The notes: a model not told the origin generated them from the sequence alone. Shown: positions 17,613 to 27,709, counted from the stretch's first letter. The stretch: DNA of 64,000 bases from Gracilimonas tropica DSM 19535 (GCF_000375425.1 NZ_AQXG01000004.1:101651-165650), one strand, 5' to 3'. Made by a program: numbers and translations.

Positions 17613-18503
17613 CTAAGGTTGTACTGCATTGACTGCCTCAAAAAACTCAGCTGCTTTTTCTAAACCATTTGTTCCGTTGATCTCGTTGTACCAGTACTGC
17701 TCCACCACTTTTTCCCCGGTTTGCATAAGCAGTTGCATGGTACCCTGCGATTTATGCTCGGCAATCACCCAATTTGAGATAATATTATAGTTGAGCCGGT
17801 CATTAGCTCCAAATGTTTGGCTTCGATCGAATTCAAAGATTTCTCCTTTCATCACCTTGGTATCCGGATATCCCTCCATTTCTGTAAATGAGACACCCGG
17901 ATCATCACCACGGCGAATAAACCCTTGTAACACAATTGGCCGTTCTTCTTTTGGCAACTCCTTCATGGCTCGTAAAGCCAAAACTGCCGAGGCCTTATGA
18001 TGTCCGTGAAAATTCTCGAAAGGCAACATCAGAAACATGAAATCATAATTTCCTTCTTCAAGGATCTGAACCATTCGTTCATGAACCCAATCCTTGTTCC
18101 ATTTATCGAGGGTTTCTTCCACATCTTCGGTGTAATAAAAATCAGGCTGATCCAGGAAAAAATAATTTCTAATGCCAACGATCTCCCCTCCGGCCATTAA
18201 TTCCTGCTTGCGAATACCCGGAAGATATTGCCGGCCAATTTCTTCTTTATCCAATTCTTTGTTGTAGATGTAATTTCCAAGCGTAGAATAGGTATAACCG
18301 CCTTCACCGTTGGTCATGAGCGCAAGATCCACCTTTCCATTCAACAATTTTGTGGTTTTGAAAACCGTAGCAGAAAATAAAGCATCGTCATCCGGATGAG
18401 CGGTAACTAAAAGCACTTTGGGCTGGTAGCTGAGCAGAGAATCCTGTGCAAGTGTTAATGTTGAAATTAAGATCAGAATGGGAAGTAAAAATAATTTTTT
18501 CAT
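17613..18503 (-). CDS. Secreted PIG-L family (LmbE-like) deacetylase
   Basis: 296 residues. Signal peptide (1-19, TLTLAQ). The zinc-binding AHPDDDALF motif is at residues 35-43 and the distal His motif lies in FENFHGHHKASAV. PIG-L/LmbE enzymes remove acetyl groups from GlcNAc-containing molecules; an exported copy points to cell-wall, exopolysaccharide or environmental glycan. It is transcribed alone on the minus strand, with the tesA-like gene upstream on the same strand. Confidence 0.9.
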   Translation of the reverse strand: MKKLFLLPILILISTLTLAQDSLLSYQPKVLLVTAHPDDDALFSATVFKTTKLLNGKVDLALMTNGEGGYTYSTLGNYIYNKELDKEEIGRQYLPGIRKQELMAGGEIVGIRNYFFLDQPDFYYTEDVEETLDKWNKDWVHERMVQILEEGNYDFMFLMLPFENFHGHHKASAVLALRAMKELPKEERPIVLQGFIRRGDDPGVSFTEMEGYPDTKVMKGEIFEFDRSQTFGANDRLNYNIISNWVIAEHKSQGTMQLLMQTGEKVVEQYWYNEINGTNGLEKAAEFFEAVNAVQP

Positions 18504-18602
18504 CTTATATAGTTTAAATTCAAATCATTACAATTTAAGGTTGAAGCCGGAGATTGAAAAAGTATGCATGTATGTAGCGACAGCGCCAACTGTTGGCCTC
18601 GT

Positions 18603-19220
18603 TTACATTAGCATAGGTTCCAGCGTTTGCCAAATGTTATTTGCGATCACTTTGTGTCCTTCTACCGTTGGGTGGATACCGTCAGACTGCATTAGTGCCT
18701 CATTCCCTCCCAGTTTGTCTAAAATTCCGGGAATTAGCGGGAGGCCGTTTTCTTCAGCTAAATCAGGATAGATCTGTTGAAACTCACGGGTATATTCTTG
18801 TCCCAAATTTGGAGGAACCTGCATGCCTGCAAGAATAATGCGGACGTCGGGATATTTTGTCTGTACTTTATTTATGATCTGCTGGAGGTTTTGCCGGGTA
18901 TCAGCCAGGTCAATTCCTCTTAAACCATCATTTCCTCCCAATTCCAAAATCATAATATCGATCTCCCGTTGCAGAACCCAATCAATTCGTCGCAATCCGC
19001 CGGCCGAAGTCTCGCCACTTAAACCTCCGTTTATCACCTCATAATTTATGCCGGCAGAATCGATTTTGTTTTGTATTAGAGCGGGGAATGCCTTGCTTTT
19101 ATCAACCCCGAGCCCAGCCGTGATGCTATCCCCAAAAAATAAAATAGTTTTGGAGGAAGCTGATTGCGCATAAGAAGAGATTGATACTATTGAGGCAAAA
19201 AAGATCAGCAGTAATTTCAT
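18603..19220 (-). CDS. tesA: TesA-like arylesterase / lysophospholipase (SGNH)
   Basis: 205 residues. Signal peptide (to about residue 19, SSYAQ) and all SGNH blocks: ILFFGDSITAGLG (Ser32), NGGLSGETSAGG, LELGGNDGLRG and DGIHPTVEGH. This matches E. coli TesA, a periplasmic thioesterase I/protease I/lysophospholipase L1. It diverges from an ABC ATPase-permease pair, the same arrangement as tesA / ybbA-ybbP in E. coli. Confidence 0.93.
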   Translation of the reverse strand: MKLLLIFFASIVSISSYAQSASSKTILFFGDSITAGLGVDKSKAFPALIQNKIDSAGINYEVINGGLSGETSAGGLRRIDWVLQREIDIMILELGGNDGLRGIDLADTRQNLQQIINKVQTKYPDVRIILAGMQVPPNLGQEYTREFQQIYPDLAEENGLPLIPGILDKLGGNEALMQSDGIHPTVEGHKVIANNIWQTLEPMLM

Positions 19221-19335
19221 AGAATTATTTGGACAACTTTTAAATTAAGGTGACGTACTCTTTCTCAAATTTTAAAGGAATGTTTCAGTAATAAACCGTT
19301 GTTTGTGTCGGTATCATTCAAATCAAATAAGAAAC

Positions 19336-20055
19336 GTGTCAAATATACTCGAAGTACATCAGCTTTTTCGTGAATTTCAGAGCGGCGATAAAACGCTCAC
19401 TGTGGTCAATGATATCAATTTTTCAATTCCGAAGGGAATATCCTGTGCTATCGTAGGGCCATCCGGTTCCGGTAAGACAACTTTATTGGGGCTTTGCGCG
19501 GGCCTGGATCGTCCAACTTCAGGCAGCGTAAATTTAAATGGAATCCCACTCAATCCGCTCAATGAAGACGAGAGAGCACAGGTCAGGAATCAGCATGTGG
19601 GGTTTGTTTTCCAGACCTTCCAACTCGTTCCAACCCTTACGGCGCTCGAAAATGTGATGGTTCCGCTGGAATTGCGAGGCGAAGCTACTAAGGAAGTCCG
19701 CGAACGTGCTCAAAAACTGCTCGAAAGTGTTGGCCTTGGTGACCGAACTCATCATTATCCTACCCAACTTTCCGGAGGGGAGCAGCAAAGGGTGGCCATC
19801 GCAAGGGCATTTATCAATCAACCTAAGATCTTATTCGCGGATGAACCGACCGGTAATCTTGATACTGAAACCGGAGAATACATCGAAAAACTCATCTTTG
19901 ATTTGAATGAACAACAGGGAACGACCTTAGTTCTGGTTACTCACGATCTGGAACTGGCAAAAAAATGTGACCGGATCATCAAGTTGAAAAATGGTCAGAT
20001 CTTTGAGGATTCTCAAGCAGAACCAAAACCTGAAACTGCGGCTGAATCCCTATGA
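19336..20055 (+). CDS. ybbA: ABC transporter ATP-binding protein, YbbA-like
   Basis: I prefer the GTG at 19336 (protein then begins M-SNILEV, 239 residues), because homologues start here; an upstream TTG/ATG-like start at 19303 would add 11 residues. Walker A is GPSGSGKTTL, the signature is LSGGEQQR and Walker B is ILFADEPTGNLD. It is of the LolD/MacB/FtsE type and pairs with the FtsX-like permease that starts inside its last codons (ATGA overlap). The pair with the divergent tesA is conserved in proteobacteria, where YbbAP has been linked to lipid or hydrophobic compound handling. Confidence 0.95.
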   Translation: MSNILEVHQLFREFQSGDKTLTVVNDINFSIPKGISCAIVGPSGSGKTTLLGLCAGLDRPTSGSVNLNGIPLNPLNEDERAQVRNQHVGFVFQTFQLVPTLTALENVMVPLELRGEATKEVRERAQKLLESVGLGDRTHHYPTQLSGGEQQRVAIARAFINQPKILFADEPTGNLDTETGEYIEKLIFDLNEQQGTTLVLVTHDLELAKKCDRIIKLKNGQIFEDSQAEPKPETAAESL

Positions 20056-22607
20056 GTAAACGATCTAACTCCTGGGTATGGACCCTGAAAATGGCCTGGC
20101 GTGATTCACGCTCAAACCGGTCTAAACTTTTTTTATTCATGGCTGCCATTATTGTCGGGGTTGCGGCACAGGTGGCAATCACATCATTCCGTGCCAATTT
20201 GAACCAAAGTATCGAAAACCAAGCCAAAGAATTACTTGGTGCCGATCTTGAAGTAGAACGAAATGCACCCTTTCAAGATGAGTTACAAGCTGTATTAGAT
20301 TCGCTGGGCGGCGAGGTATCAACCGCCTTAAAGTTCAACTCCATGGCGTATTTTCCTTTAAATGGGAATACGCGCCTCTCTCAGATCTCAGCCGTTGAAG
20401 GGAGTTTTCCATTTTACGGTGAGTTAATCACAGAACCTGCCTCGGCGGCTCAAACCTTTCAGCAAAACGGAACCGCGCTGGTTGATGAACCGGTTATGCG
20501 GCTTTTTGAACTTGAACCCGGAGATTCAGTCAAGATCGGGCAGGTTACCTATGAAATCGGAGGAACGCTGATTGAGATTCCCGGTCAACCTGTGGCTGCG
20601 TCTTTCTTTGGGCCCCGAATTTTCATCCCGAAGAAAAGTGTAGAACAAACCGGTTTATTGCAGCGAGGCAGCAGGCTTGAATATGTTTCCTGGCATAAAT
20701 TTCCCGCCGGTACCGATATGGCCTATGTGGATGATCGTCTCGATCAACTTCGGGATGAACAAGGACTTCGCTTTGGTTATGACACGGTGGATGAGCGGGA
20801 AGAAGAAGTGGGTGAAGCGATTTTATATCTCTCCAATTTTTTAAACTTAATTGGTTTTATTGCTCTGCTATTAGGTGGAATCGGAGTTGCCAGTTCTATA
20901 TTTGTTTACATCAGGCAAAAGATAAATACCGTTGCAGTACTTCGTTGTGTGGGGGTATCTTCAGATCAAGCCTTGATGATCTACTTAATACAAGCCGCAG
21001 GAATGGGTTTGATCGGCTCTGTACTTGGAGCACTTTTTGGTTCTCTCATTCAATTTTACCTGCCGGTTTTGGTGCAAGACTTCTTACCGGTGGATATCGA
21101 ATTGTTCATTTCATGGTCTTCTGTTGGGATTGGGGTCGGCACCGGACTGCTCATTTCTATTTTATTTGCCCTCTTTCCATTATTGGCCGTCAAAAAAATA
21201 TCTCCTCTTTACTCATTAAGAAGCATTAGCATAAACCTGGTTGAACTTCTGACAACGCAGACTAAAGTATTGCTTTCTGTAACCCTTTTGGTATTTGTAA
21301 CAGGCTATGCCTGGTTGATGATCGGTGAGATAGTACCCGCATTGTTTTTCACATTGGGGCTGATTGCCTGCCTTACGCTGCTGACCGGTTTTGCAAAGCT
21401 GATCATGAAAGGTTCCCGGCGATTTTTACGAGCGGGTTTTTCCTATGAATTAAGACAAGGGTTAGCCAATTTATACCGTCCGAATAATCAAACTACGACC
21501 TTGCTGCTAACCTTCGGGCTTGGAGTCACTATGATCAGTTCATTGTATCTCACCCAGGATATGCTGCTCTCACAAATTGATTTCGGGGATGAGAGCGACC
21601 TCCCGAACCTGGCGTTGTATGATATTCAATCCGATCAAAATGATGGTGTAAATGAGATCATCTCTGCAAGTGGACATGAAATTCTTCAGAATGTACCGAT
21701 CGTCACCATGCGCATTCAGTCTATCAACGGGATGAGCCCCGAAGAACTTCGGGAAGACACCACCACTAACCCTCGCGGTTGGGCCTTGAACCGGGAATAT
21801 CGCTCTACTTACCGGGATTCTTTACTTGAGACTGAAACTTTGGCCAGTGGAGAATGGATTGGCCGGGCAGATGGATTTAATAATATTGTCCCAATTTCCG
21901 TGGAAGCAGATCAAATGGAAGACCTTGATGCTTCCCTTGGCGATACACTGACATGGGATGTGCAGGGAATACCAATTCAGACCTACATTGCCAGTACCCG
22001 CACGGTAAAATGGGATCAACCCTCCCCTAACTTTTTTGTCGTATTTCCGGCCGGTGTCTTGGAAAGTGCACCTCAGTTTTTTGCTACTACCATCAATACC
22101 GGAAGCCGTGAATCTTCGCTGAGACTACAACAAGAGCTCGTGCAAGCTTATCCTAATGTTTCAGCCATTGATGTGGGCCTTGTTTTTGAAACCGTTCGTG
22201 AGTTTTTGGATAAAGTTACTTTTGTAATTCAGTTCATCGGGCTTTTTAGCATTATAACCGGCCTCATTGTGTTGGCTGGTTCGGCCGCCACTTCAAGGTT
22301 TCAGCGAATACGGGAAGCTGTTTTACTGCGAACATTAGGAGCAGCAAAAAAACAGGTTGTGAAAATACAGGTCATAGAATACGCACTTTTGGGGATCATG
22401 GCTTCCATTACCGGATTGATCCTGTCTGTAGGGGCCAGTATCCTGATCGGAAATTTCTATTTCGAAATTGATTTCGTGCCCAACTTCTACATCATTGGCG
22501 TTGAAATCCTGATCTTAACGGCATTAGTATTGCTCATTGGCCTTCTGAACACAAGAGGGGTTCACAACAAACCTCCACTGGAAGTTTTACGAGCTGAAGT
22601 GGCTTAG
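20052..22607 (+). CDS. ybbP: ABC transporter permease with two FtsX domains, YbbP-like
   Basis: 851 residues. An N-terminal transmembrane segment (about 25-45), a periplasmic domain, an FtsX domain with three segments (about 265-385), a middle pair of helices (about 405-455), a second large periplasmic region, and a C-terminal FtsX domain (about 720-840; FVIQFIGLFSIITGLIVLAG and later hydrophobic stretches). This is the YbbP/MacB-superfamily layout. The start codon overlaps the ybbA stop, so the two are coupled. With TesA, a role in moving or trimming membrane lipids or lipoproteins is inferred. Confidence 0.93.
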   Translation: MSKRSNSWVWTLKMAWRDSRSNRSKLFLFMAAIIVGVAAQVAITSFRANLNQSIENQAKELLGADLEVERNAPFQDELQAVLDSLGGEVSTALKFNSMAYFPLNGNTRLSQISAVEGSFPFYGELITEPASAAQTFQQNGTALVDEPVMRLFELEPGDSVKIGQVTYEIGGTLIEIPGQPVAASFFGPRIFIPKKSVEQTGLLQRGSRLEYVSWHKFPAGTDMAYVDDRLDQLRDEQGLRFGYDTVDEREEEVGEAILYLSNFLNLIGFIALLLGGIGVASSIFVYIRQKINTVAVLRCVGVSSDQALMIYLIQAAGMGLIGSVLGALFGSLIQFYLPVLVQDFLPVDIELFISWSSVGIGVGTGLLISILFALFPLLAVKKISPLYSLRSISINLVELLTTQTKVLLSVTLLVFVTGYAWLMIGEIVPALFFTLGLIACLTLLTGFAKLIMKGSRRFLRAGFSYELRQGLANLYRPNNQTTTLLLTFGLGVTMISSLYLTQDMLLSQIDFGDESDLPNLALYDIQSDQNDGVNEIISASGHEILQNVPIVTMRIQSINGMSPEELREDTTTNPRGWALNREYRSTYRDSLLETETLASGEWIGRADGFNNIVPISVEADQMEDLDASLGDTLTWDVQGIPIQTYIASTRTVKWDQPSPNFFVVFPAGVLESAPQFFATTINTGSRESSLRLQQELVQAYPNVSAIDVGLVFETVREFLDKVTFVIQFIGLFSIITGLIVLAGSAATSRFQRIREAVLLRTLGAAKKQVVKIQVIEYALLGIMASITGLILSVGASILIGNFYFEIDFVPNFYIIGVEILILTALVLLIGLLNTRGVHNKPPLEVLRAEVA

Positions 22608-22836
22608 AATAAAATTTGGTTACAAAATCTTATATCTGATTGACTCATTTTCTACTACCAAAACATAAGGATACTAAGGTTCACTAATTTTTTGACTCAT
22701 CCCCCTTATTGGTTTTCGGGGCATATTTAATATTCAAACTTACATTCTATTATAAATCCCAAATGGTATTGGAGTTAGTTTTTTAATTTGCTACAAACCC
22801 TTTTGTCCATTACCCTTAGAAAAAAACCAGATTAGC
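22608..22836. other. Intergenic region upstream of corA
   Basis: 229 nt, AT-rich. A small hairpin CCCC-TTATTGGTTTTC-GGGG lies at about 22700-22720. No M-box or other magnesium riboswitch pattern is recognised. Confidence 0.4.
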
Positions 22837-23937
22837 ATGGTAAAAAAGATTACAAAGCGACTTCCCATTCCCCATTTCCTAAAGCAAAGAAAGAGCTTTA
22901 AAAAACCTGGTCAAGCCCCCGGTACCCTGCATTTTACCGGAGAAAAAAGGCTCGAACACATCACTATGAACCTCTATGATTATGATGTAGATCAGTTGGG
23001 AGAATATGACATCACAGAGATCGAAGAAAGTAAACCCTATCTTGAATCCCCTTCAAAAACATGGGTTAATGTATGTGGTCTTCACGATGTAGAAAAGCTA
23101 AAGCACATCTGGAGCTATTTTGAATTGCATCCCCTTATTCAGGAAGACATCATACATACCAACCAGCGTGCCAAGATCGAAGAATATCCGGAACATATGT
23201 TTTTTGTACTGCGAATGATGAGCTTTGTTGAAGAAACGGGCGACTTGAATGTGGAACAGGTAAGCATTGTGCTCTCAAAAAACAGTGTATTATCCTTTCA
23301 AGAGGATGATTTTCCCATCTTTGAGCCCGTTTTGCACAGGTTGCGCAATAGTGCCCCAAGACTTCGCAAAGAAGGACCAGATTACCTCGCCTATGCCCTG
23401 ATAGACACGGTTGTAGACCATTACTTTAAGGTGATGGAAAAACTTGGAGATGAGATCGAGATCCTGGAAGAGAAGATATTGGAGGACTTTGATGATACTA
23501 TCCCCGAACAGATCCATGCATTACGCCGAAAACTTATTTATTTCAGAAAAGCACTTTGGCCCTTAAGAGACAGCTTAAATACACTTCTTCGGGAAGAATC
23601 GCACCTAATAAATGAAGAAAATAAGATCTACTACCGAGACGTACACGACCACTTGGTTCAAATCATAGACGGACTTGAAAATTACCGCGATATGGTATTG
23701 GGCATGCTGGATATGTATATGAGCCAGGTAAGCAATAAGATGAACGAGGTTATGAAAGTACTCACTATCATTGCCACGATTTTTATTCCTCTTACTTTTA
23801 TTGCAGGAATATATGGAATGAACTTTCAGTATATGCCCGAGCTATCTGTTCGCTGGGCGTATCCGGCCGTTTGGGTTGTTATGATTTCTGCTACCGTAGT
23901 GATGATCTACTACTTTAGAAAGAAAAACTGGATATAA
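22837..23937 (+). CDS. corA: Magnesium/cobalt transporter CorA
   Basis: 366 residues. Long cytosolic N-terminal alpha/beta domain and stalk helix, then two C-terminal transmembrane segments with the pore signature YGMNF (about residues 327-331) after TIIATIFIPLTFIAGI. The second helix ends with the basic YYFRKKNWI tail. It forms a homopentameric Mg2+ channel in the inner membrane. The gene is single, with a bidirectional terminator against the convergent porin gene. Confidence 0.97.
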   Translation: MVKKITKRLPIPHFLKQRKSFKKPGQAPGTLHFTGEKRLEHITMNLYDYDVDQLGEYDITEIEESKPYLESPSKTWVNVCGLHDVEKLKHIWSYFELHPLIQEDIIHTNQRAKIEEYPEHMFFVLRMMSFVEETGDLNVEQVSIVLSKNSVLSFQEDDFPIFEPVLHRLRNSAPRLRKEGPDYLAYALIDTVVDHYFKVMEKLGDEIEILEEKILEDFDDTIPEQIHALRRKLIYFRKALWPLRDSLNTLLREESHLINEENKIYYRDVHDHLVQIIDGLENYRDMVLGMLDMYMSQVSNKMNEVMKVLTIIATIFIPLTFIAGIYGMNFQYMPELSVRWAYPAVWVVMISATVVMIYYFRKKNWI

Positions 23938-23966
23938 AAAAAGACCTCAATCAAGAGGCCTTTTCT
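23936..23966. terminator. Bidirectional terminator between corA and the FadL-like gene
   Basis: Stem AAAAG-A-CCTC (23939-23948) with GAGG-C-CTTTT (23955-23964). It has T runs in both directions: TTTT on the plus strand and a 7-nt run on the minus strand. Confidence 0.75.
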
Positions 23967-24022
23967 AACTAACTACGGAGTTTACATTTTGGATCTATGG
24001 ATCTACTACTATGTACTCTTGA

Positions 24023-25564
24023 TCAAAATAAAAATCTTATCCCTGCCATTACTTTTATAGCTTTAATTTCATGATCTATGGTTTCGGATCGAGCTATTCC
24101 TCCATCTTCGTAATCAAAGTACGAATATGCTACTGAACGGTCCGACCAAAATGAATATTGCCCCATCACGTCAAACACAATGCTATTGGTAATATTTGTG
24201 CTTAACCCGGCTGATAATATATTTTTGGTTGCCTCATAAACAGAACTTTTACCGGGTAAATAGCCATATCCCACCTTCAGCTTTAAGTCATCATTCACTG
24301 AATAACCTATCCCCATTTTTAGGTTAGCCGTTAGCTTATATTGAGCTTCCACGAATGCAGCAATCTCATCCTGTCGTTCTCTTAGCTCAACTTCATCAAT
24401 AAAACCCAGATCATTGCCGGAAATAAAATCTAACCGAATGTTAGAATAATCCGTTAACTCACCTGCTATGGAAAGATCAAATTTACCCATATCGGTGAAG
24501 GTCAATCCGGCCTTTATTTCCCCGGGTTTCTTAATGCGATACTCGTAAGCCCCATCGCTGGCAAAATCAGATTGAAATGGAGTTGAGCCGTCGTCAAGTT
24601 CTGTGGTAATGGATGAATAATATTCTTCCTGAACTACCAGTGTTGAAGGAAATAAGTAACTTGCCCCCACACTTACATTCGGATTAAATTTATAAATGAA
24701 TCCTGCCCGAAAAGCGAAACCGAAGATATCTGAATCTATTTCGTCAGAAGTGAGGATATTATCTACATCTGTAAATTCCCCTTCCGTGTCAGAGGGAATG
24801 AATTCGGCGTTGTAATCATTGAATTCATCCAATTCAAGAAAGTCTCTGCGATATCTATAAGTACCGGAGGTAATGCCAGCTGAAATTCCCAAAAACAAAT
24901 TCTTTTGAAACTCCGTCCCAAAAAAGACTGAGTATTCACCAATATTTGTTGATTGAGTGATTTCGGCTTCCTGGGTAATACCCGGATAGGTATTAAATCC
25001 TATTCTAAAAATAGACTCCCTGTAGGTAGCATCTACATCTCCCCAATCGGTGGCATAGGTATTATATGCGATTTCATAATAATCGCTATCGGGTTCCCTA
25101 AATTCATCCGTAATCGTACTTTCATTATTTCTTGCGCTCAACCTGCTTGTACTTCTCATATTGGTTAACCGGTTGTACCCCCCTCCAAAAACAAAGCTCC
25201 CCTGCGTTGTAGGTAACTTGTATATCACTCCTACATCACCAAAACCGAGGTTATTATTTTCAGCAACAATTACATTTTCTTTGTAATTATTCTCCGATTC
25301 TACGTCAGAATTGTATAATCCAAAGCTGAAAGCACTCTTATCCAGAAGAGCAACACTTGCGGGATTATCCACATAGCTACCAAAACCATAAGCTGAGGAG
25401 ACCGAAGGCATAAAACCATTAGCGGCATCGCCATTAAAATTTTGTGTACTGAACTGCAATGCCAGGTTTGCATAAGATGAAGGCTGATTTCCGTCCTGGG
25501 CCTGTATGGATTTCACCAACAGTAAGGGGGCTATCAGAAGAAATAATATTTTCTTCATGAGCAT
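24023..25564 (-). CDS. FadL/OmpP1-like outer membrane protein
   Basis: 513 residues. Signal peptide (to SIQAQ) followed by an N-terminal hatch-like segment with GFGSYVDNPASVALL, the NPA signature of FadL/OmpP1/TodX transporters, and then a long series of amphipathic strands with a terminal aromatic residue (MAGIRFLF). The barrel probably takes up hydrophobic compounds. It is 38 nt downstream of the Arg/Ser-rich lipoprotein gene on the same strand, so the two may be cotranscribed. Confidence 0.8.
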   Translation of the reverse strand: MLMKKILFLLIAPLLLVKSIQAQDGNQPSSYANLALQFSTQNFNGDAANGFMPSVSSAYGFGSYVDNPASVALLDKSAFSFGLYNSDVESENNYKENVIVAENNNLGFGDVGVIYKLPTTQGSFVFGGGYNRLTNMRSTSRLSARNNESTITDEFREPDSDYYEIAYNTYATDWGDVDATYRESIFRIGFNTYPGITQEAEITQSTNIGEYSVFFGTEFQKNLFLGISAGITSGTYRYRRDFLELDEFNDYNAEFIPSDTEGEFTDVDNILTSDEIDSDIFGFAFRAGFIYKFNPNVSVGASYLFPSTLVVQEEYYSSITTELDDGSTPFQSDFASDGAYEYRIKKPGEIKAGLTFTDMGKFDLSIAGELTDYSNIRLDFISGNDLGFIDEVELRERQDEIAAFVEAQYKLTANLKMGIGYSVNDDLKLKVGYGYLPGKSSVYEATKNILSAGLSTNITNSIVFDVMGQYSFWSDRSVAYSYFDYEDGGIARSETIDHEIKAIKVMAGIRFLF

Positions 25565-25602
25565 ATTAAATGGTAATTATAATTGGGGGAATGTGGAGTC
25601 TT

Positions 25603-26973
25603 TCAGTTTCCGCCGCGGCTTCGCTTACTTGAGCTTGAAGAGCTGCGACTTCTGCTTCCCGATGATTTACTTGACGAAGAACTTCTGGAAACCTTTGAAC
25701 TTCTTGATGAAGACTTTGATGAACTACTTCTTACTCCTTTGTTTCTACCAGAGGAAGAACTTACAGACCGAAATCTTTTATCATTATATGAGTTAACATC
25801 AAATTTTTCATAGTTATAATTTGATCTGGTCTTAAAAAGATCAAAAATGCTTGATCTTCTTGAATTGAAATCTGGTCTTGAAATTTGTCTTGCAGGGATT
25901 GTGAATGTTCGACTCCTGACATCCGACACATTGATATCTCTTACCGAGGTTTGTCCAAAGCTGGATTGGTAATTATTCCGGTCTCTTGCGCGGCTTTTCC
26001 CACTATCGCCATTAGAAGATCTTTTACCTACCGATGAACCATTGCCACGACTTCTGCTATCATTCCCTGATGAACGTGATTTACCTATTGATGAACCCCG
26101 ACTTCGCCCTACGGTTCCGGATGAATTTCGTCCAACCGAGCTTCCGTTTGTTATTCTACTACGGGTTCCGCTGTTGGCGGTACGGGTACGTGTAATGCCG
26201 TTACTGCGAGATCTTATATCTCCGCTATTCCGGTTAAGGCTACTGCTGCCACGGGTTCTGTACTCATCTCTATTGACCAGCCTGCTGTTGCGAGGACCTT
26301 TTCTGTAAAGGTCTGCACTTCTACTATATTTCCTGTTCCAATTGTAATTATTATAAGAAACATAGTATCCATAATATGGATTATAGCCCCAATAATAATC
26401 ACCATAATAAGGACCGTAGTAGCCCCAATTGTTATACAAACCGGCATAAAATCCAGATTGATAAAAACTTCCAAATCCAAACCAGAAGTAAGAATAATAT
26501 CTTGGATAATGGTAGAAGTTGTAATAATCAAATGCACCGGTATAACCTCGAAGGTACCGATAACGGTCTATGCTAAAGCGGGCACTGAAAGGGAAATAAC
26601 CGCTACCCAGCCACCCATCAGAATATCCTGTTGAATAGCCATCGGCAAATCCATCATGATATCCTTCCCAATAAAGCTTGTTTGCGTAATGTTCCTCATA
26701 CCACTTCCGAACTTCATAATTTTGATAATAGATACCCATTTCTTCGAGTTCCATTTGCATGAGTAAAGCCTCTTCTTCAGGACTTAATTTTTCCTCACTA
26801 TTGTCCGCTTCATGAGCTGTTTGATTTTTGTATTCGTCCCATGAATAATTAGCGGAATAAGACACATCATCAATGGGAAACTGATCGTATGTGCGGAACT
26901 GAGTGTAACACCCGGTTAATAGAAAAGGAAGTATTAAAAGAAATAAACGGTGCGATATTGATTGTGACTTCAT
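25603..26973 (-). CDS. Lipoprotein with Tyr/Gly-rich middle and Arg/Ser-rich tail
   Basis: 456 residues. Lipobox LLTGC (Cys22). About residues 110-215 are dominated by Tyr, Gly, Phe and Trp (YYGDYYWGYNPYYGYYVSYN). From about 220 to the end the chain is rich in Arg, Ser, Gly and Asn, closing with a Ser/Lys/Arg tract (SSSSSKSSGSRSRSSSSSSK). The low complexity suggests intrinsic disorder. It is a known kind of Bacteroidota surface lipoprotein (often annotated as vitellogenin-like) without assigned function. The composition, not the codon frame, explains long antisense open frames. Confidence 0.8.
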   Translation of the reverse strand: MKSQSISHRLFLLILPFLLTGCYTQFRTYDQFPIDDVSYSANYSWDEYKNQTAHEADNSEEKLSPEEEALLMQMELEEMGIYYQNYEVRKWYEEHYANKLYWEGYHDGFADGYSTGYSDGWLGSGYFPFSARFSIDRYRYLRGYTGAFDYYNFYHYPRYYSYFWFGFGSFYQSGFYAGLYNNWGYYGPYYGDYYWGYNPYYGYYVSYNNYNWNRKYSRSADLYRKGPRNSRLVNRDEYRTRGSSSLNRNSGDIRSRSNGITRTRTANSGTRSRITNGSSVGRNSSGTVGRSRGSSIGKSRSSGNDSRSRGNGSSVGKRSSNGDSGKSRARDRNNYQSSFGQTSVRDINVSDVRSRTFTIPARQISRPDFNSRRSSIFDLFKTRSNYNYEKFDVNSYNDKRFRSVSSSSGRNKGVRSSSSKSSSRSSKVSRSSSSSKSSGSRSRSSSSSSKRSRGGN

Positions 26974-27067
26974 CTCAGTTACCTCGCTGGGGCTTTGGGT
27001 TTGCTTCTGCGATTAAAATAGACATCCTGCTCCTTACATTTTATCACATGATGATGTTAATAAGAGA

Positions 27068-27700
27068 CTAAATCTCGCCTCGAAGCGATTTTGCAATGAC
27101 TTCTGCCTTAGAATTAACATGCAATTTTTTATAGATGTTTCGAATATGCGCCCGAACGGTGTCGATAGAAATATCGTAGCGGTCGGCGATCATTTTATAA
27201 CTTAGTCCATCTACCAATCCATTTACGATATCTTGTTCGCGATTGGTGAGCATACTGTCTTCATTTTTCTTGGGAGCTTCTTCGTTAAAATGAGAGATCA
27301 CTTTGCGCGCTATTTGCGGAGACATTGGGGCTCCTCCTTTGAGCAAGTTTTCTATAGATTCTTTGATCTCAGGAAGAGAAGTGTGTTTCAACAAATAACC
27401 GGAAGCTCCCGCTTTAAGAGAATCAAAGATCTTGTGGGAATCATGATATACGGTGAGCATTATAATCTCGATTTCCGGGTACTTTGACTTAATAACTTCC
27501 ATGCCTTTTATGCCAGACATGCCTGGTAACTGTATATCCATCAACATCACATCCGGCCGTTGATGCTCATCCAGATACTCCAGCATCTCTTCCACTGAAT
27601 CAACGGCTACCGGGCAGGTCATTCCATCTTGCATATCCAAATATCTTTGTATCAGATCCCTGATCTTCTTGTTGTCTTCTACAATACCTATAATTGCCAT
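27068..27700 (-). CDS. LuxR/NarL-type response regulator
   Basis: 210 residues. Receiver domain with the acidic pair E8-D9 and the phosphoacceptor Asp55 (VMLMDIQLPGM), then a LuxR-type HTH (about 143-205: LTNREQDIVNGLVDG and TVRAHIRNIYKKLHVNSKAEV). It is a DNA-binding response regulator. It starts 9 nt after the stop of the sensor kinase, so they are a cognate pair. Targets are unknown; the neighbouring porin and lipoprotein are candidates by position. Confidence 0.95.
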   Translation of the reverse strand: MAIIGIVEDNKKIRDLIQRYLDMQDGMTCPVAVDSVEEMLEYLDEHQRPDVMLMDIQLPGMSGIKGMEVIKSKYPEIEIIMLTVYHDSHKIFDSLKAGASGYLLKHTSLPEIKESIENLLKGGAPMSPQIARKVISHFNEEAPKKNEDSMLTNREQDIVNGLVDGLSYKMIADRYDISIDTVRAHIRNIYKKLHVNSKAEVIAKSLRGEI

Positions 27701-27709
27701 AACATCTCC

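Noticed and set aside
25583-26308. Plus-strand open frames opposite the Arg/Ser-rich lipoprotein
   Set aside because: The codon composition of the Arg/Ser tract removes stops on the other strand; they lack start context and similarity.
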